Source: Roseicyclus persicicus
GTDB taxonomy: Bacteria; Pseudomonadota; Alphaproteobacteria; Rhodobacterales; Rhodobacteraceae
DNA: 64,000 nt
Assembly: GCF_012395815.1 (NCBI RefSeq)
Contig: NZ_JAAZQQ010000003.1
Span: 1-64,000 of the forward strand
Direction of reading: 5' to 3'
Shown: positions 62,566 through 64,000 of the stretch, piece by piece
How the letters are laid out: every line of letters begins with the position of its first letter
Position numbering within the stretch: the first letter of the stretch is position 1
Program-made: the position numbers and the translations under genes
Notes under the pieces: model-generated
What the model saw: only the letters and a program-made list of their open reading frames with translations
Databases searched by the model: none
Told to the model about the DNA's origin: nothing

Positions 62566-63792
62566 TCAGCCCTTGAGGCGGCGGTTCCGCGACGCGATCA
62601 GCTTGAGCCGCAGCGCGTTGAGCTGGATGAAGCCCTGCGCGTCCTTCTGGTCGTAGGCGCCGGCGTCCTCCTCGAAGGTCACGTGCGCCTCGGAATAGAG
62701 GCTGCGGTCGGACCAGCGGGCGACGGTGCGGGCGAGGCCCTTGTAGAGCTTGACCCGGACGGTGCCGGTGACGTGCTCCTGGCTCTTGTCGATCAGGGCC
62801 TGCAGCATCTCGCGCTCGGGCGAGAACCAGAAGCCGTTGTAGATCAGCTCGGCGTAGCGCGGCATGATCGAATCCTTCAGGTGCCCCGCCCCGGAATCCA
62901 GCGTGATCTGCTCGATCCCGCGGTGCGCCTCGAGCAGGATGGTGCCGCCGGGCGTCTCGTAGATGCCGCGGGACTTCATGCCGACGAAGCGGTTTTCCAC
63001 CAGGTCGAGCCGGCCGACGCCGTGCTTGCCGCCCAGCTCGTTCAGCCGGGTCAGGATCGCGGCGGGCGACATCGCCACGCCGTCGATGGCGACCGCATCG
63101 CCCTTCTCGAAGGTGATTTCCACCATCTCGGGCGCGTCGGGCGCGTCCTCGGGATGCACGGTGCGCTGGTAGACGTAGTCAGGGGCTTCCTCGCCGGGGT
63201 TTTCCAGCACCTTGCCCTCGGACGAGGTGTGCAGGAGGTTCGCGTCGACGCTGAAGGGCGCCTCGCCGCGCTTGTCCTTGGCGATCGGGATCTGGTTGGC
63301 TTCCGCGAATTCCAGCAGCTTGGTCCGGCTGGTCAGCGACCACAGCCGCCAGGGCGCGATCACCTTGATCTCGGGGTTCAGCGCGTAGGCCGACAGCTCG
63401 AACCGCACCTGGTCGTTGCCCTTGCCGGTCGCGCCGTGGGCCACCGCGTCGGCGCCGGTCATCGCGGCGATCTCGACCAGACGCTTGGAGATCAGCGGCC
63501 GCGCGATCGAGGTGCCGAGCAGGTAGAGCCCCTCGTACAGCGCGTTCGCCCGCATCATCGGGAAGACGAAGTCGCGCACGAATTCCTCGCGCAGATCCTC
63601 GATGTAGATGTTCTCGGGGCGGATCCCCAGCATCTCGGCCTTCTTGCGCGCGGGCTCCAGCTCCTCGCCCTGGCCGAGATCGGCGGTGAAGGTCACCACC
63701 TCGCAGCCGTATTCCGTCTGCAGCCATTTCAGGATGATCGAGGTGTCGAGGCCGCCGGAATAGGCGAGAACGACCTTCTTGGGGGCGGACAT
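62566..63792 (-). CDS. argG: argininosuccinate synthase
   Basis: 408 aa. ATP + citrulline + aspartate to argininosuccinate. P-loop [16 protein letters not shown] at residues 10-25; [15 protein letters not shown] and APWRLW near 125-150. Starts [14 protein letters not shown] with GGAG upstream; the longer frame (from 63903) overlaps the divergent gene. The C-terminus ends with ASRNRRLKG. Divergent from the last partial gene. Confidence 0.96.
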   Translation of the reverse strand: MSAPKKVVLAYSGGLDTSIILKWLQTEYGCEVVTFTADLGQGEELEPARKKAEMLGIRPENIYIEDLREEFVRDFVFPMMRANALYEGLYLLGTSIARPLISKRLVEIAAMTGADAVAHGATGKGNDQVRFELSAYALNPEIKVIAPWRLWSLTSRTKLLEFAEANQIPIAKDKRGEAPFSVDANLLHTSSEGKVLENPGEEAPDYVYQRTVHPEDAPDAPEMVEITFEKGDAVAIDGVAMSPAAILTRLNELGGKHGVGRLDLVENRFVGMKSRGIYETPGGTILLEAHRGIEQITLDSGAGHLKDSIMPRYAELIYNGFWFSPEREMLQALIDKSQEHVTGTVRVKLYKGLARTVARWSDRSLYSEAHVTFEEDAGAYDQKDAQGFIQLNALRLKLIASRNRRLKG

Positions 63793-63873
63793 GGGCAGGC
63801 TCCGTCGCGTTCTGGATTGACCGCGCGGGCGATACCGGGTTTTCAAGGGGCAAGCAAGGTGACGGAGGGTGTG

Positions 63874-64000
63874 ATGGACTACGGGTACCAGTTGCTGCGC
63901 CATGTGGTGCAGCAGGTCTTCGGCAACCTGGCGGCCGCGGCGCGGCTGACGCTGCTGCTGTTCCTCGCGCCCTTCCTTGCCTTTGTCCTCCTGGGCGGCG
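63874..64000 (+). CDS. membrane protein, 5' end only (cut by window edge)
   Basis: ATG at 63874 with GGAGGG upstream; 42 codons to the edge without a stop. Sequence begins [18 protein letters not shown], then hydrophobic [17 protein letters not shown] basic/aromatic start followed by one helix suggests an integral membrane protein. Family not recognised. Divergent from argG, with 81 bases between the starts. Confidence 0.65.
   Translation, partial: MDYGYQLLRHVVQQVFGNLAAAARLTLLLFLAPFLAFVLLGG

Overview
The window is a GC-rich, gene-dense piece of an alphaproteobacterial chromosome, almost certainly Rhodobacteraceae (Rhodobacterales). The signs are the petABC (fbcFBC) cluster with a Rhodobacter-type Rieske protein, an rpoE-chrR pair divergent from an FAD oxidase/DUF1365/MFS/SDR operon, a YlxR-L7Ae fusion in the rimP-nusA-infB operon, a secreted Hint-domain protein, several small secreted proteins of unknown function, and a dispersed palindromic element of the CCCCGGAG-TATTT type that I associate with this family. 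Most of it is housekeeping chromosome. The only mobile DNA seen is the tail of an IS5-like transposase cut by the left edge. No phage, CRISPR array, rRNA or integron was seen.

Layout. 1-6.0 kb: transposase tail, sdaA, tRNA-Lys(UUU), dapF-mtaB, then a PaiB-like protein and a translationally coupled trio (small protein, GST, GNAT). 6.2-9.0 kb: petABC (cytochrome bc1) ending in a strong terminator. 9.1-12.5 kb: thiBPQ on the minus strand under a TPP riboswitch, back to back with aroC. 13.8-17 kb: unknown membrane-anchored protein, a CcdA/thioredoxin pair, an EamA exporter and an HU protein. 17.1-20.8 kb: AMP nucleosidase, adenine deaminase and a DUF3775 gene. 20.9-26.4 kb: the singlet-oxygen/oxidative stress locus, a four-gene minus operon divergent from rpoE-chrR. 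26.5-32.3 kb: homogentisate dioxygenase with a metallo-hydrolase and two tiny membrane proteins, then a Hint protein, YaaA and an AI-2E-type permease. 32.4-37.9 kb: infB, ylxR-L7Ae, nusA, rimP, with a leader attenuator candidate. 37.9-45.8 kb: I78 inhibitor, glutathione-dependent formaldehyde dehydrogenase, small secreted proteins, a NYN-LOTUS protein, a TetR/AEC divergent pair, S-formylglutathione hydrolase, a HAD hydrolase and an ornithine-cyclodeaminase homologue. 45.8-50.9 kb: MFS permease, ZapE, an ASCH protein and two HupE-like membrane proteins. 51-56.2 kb: accD-folC, a CPBP protease and ilvD. 56.2-64 kb: lipoprotein, DUF6478-like and DUF4405 genes, a dienoyl-CoA-reductase-like flavoenzyme, a DUF4394 protein, an SCP2 protein, argG and the start of a membrane protein.

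How genes work together. The clearest coherent unit is the sigma-E locus. Two divergent promoters share the layout TGATCY-N16-CGTAAC, one in front of rpoE-chrR and one in front of the oxidase operon, so the sigma factor very probably drives both its own gene and the membrane/lipid-type operon. The odd point is that this ChrR keeps its cupin metal ligands but has lost both cysteines of the N-terminal zinc site known from Rhodobacter sphaeroides. Other units are AMP to adenine to hypoxanthine (amn, ade); formaldehyde to formate (adhI and fghA, 4 kb apart); thiamine uptake under TPP control; reductant export (CcdA plus thioredoxin); and transcription/translation factors under a shared promoter with a terminator-like hairpin just before rimP.

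Limits: functions are assigned by recognised motifs and by memory of families, without database searches. Start codons were chosen by Shine-Dalgarno signals, overlaps and family length, and several could move by a few codons.
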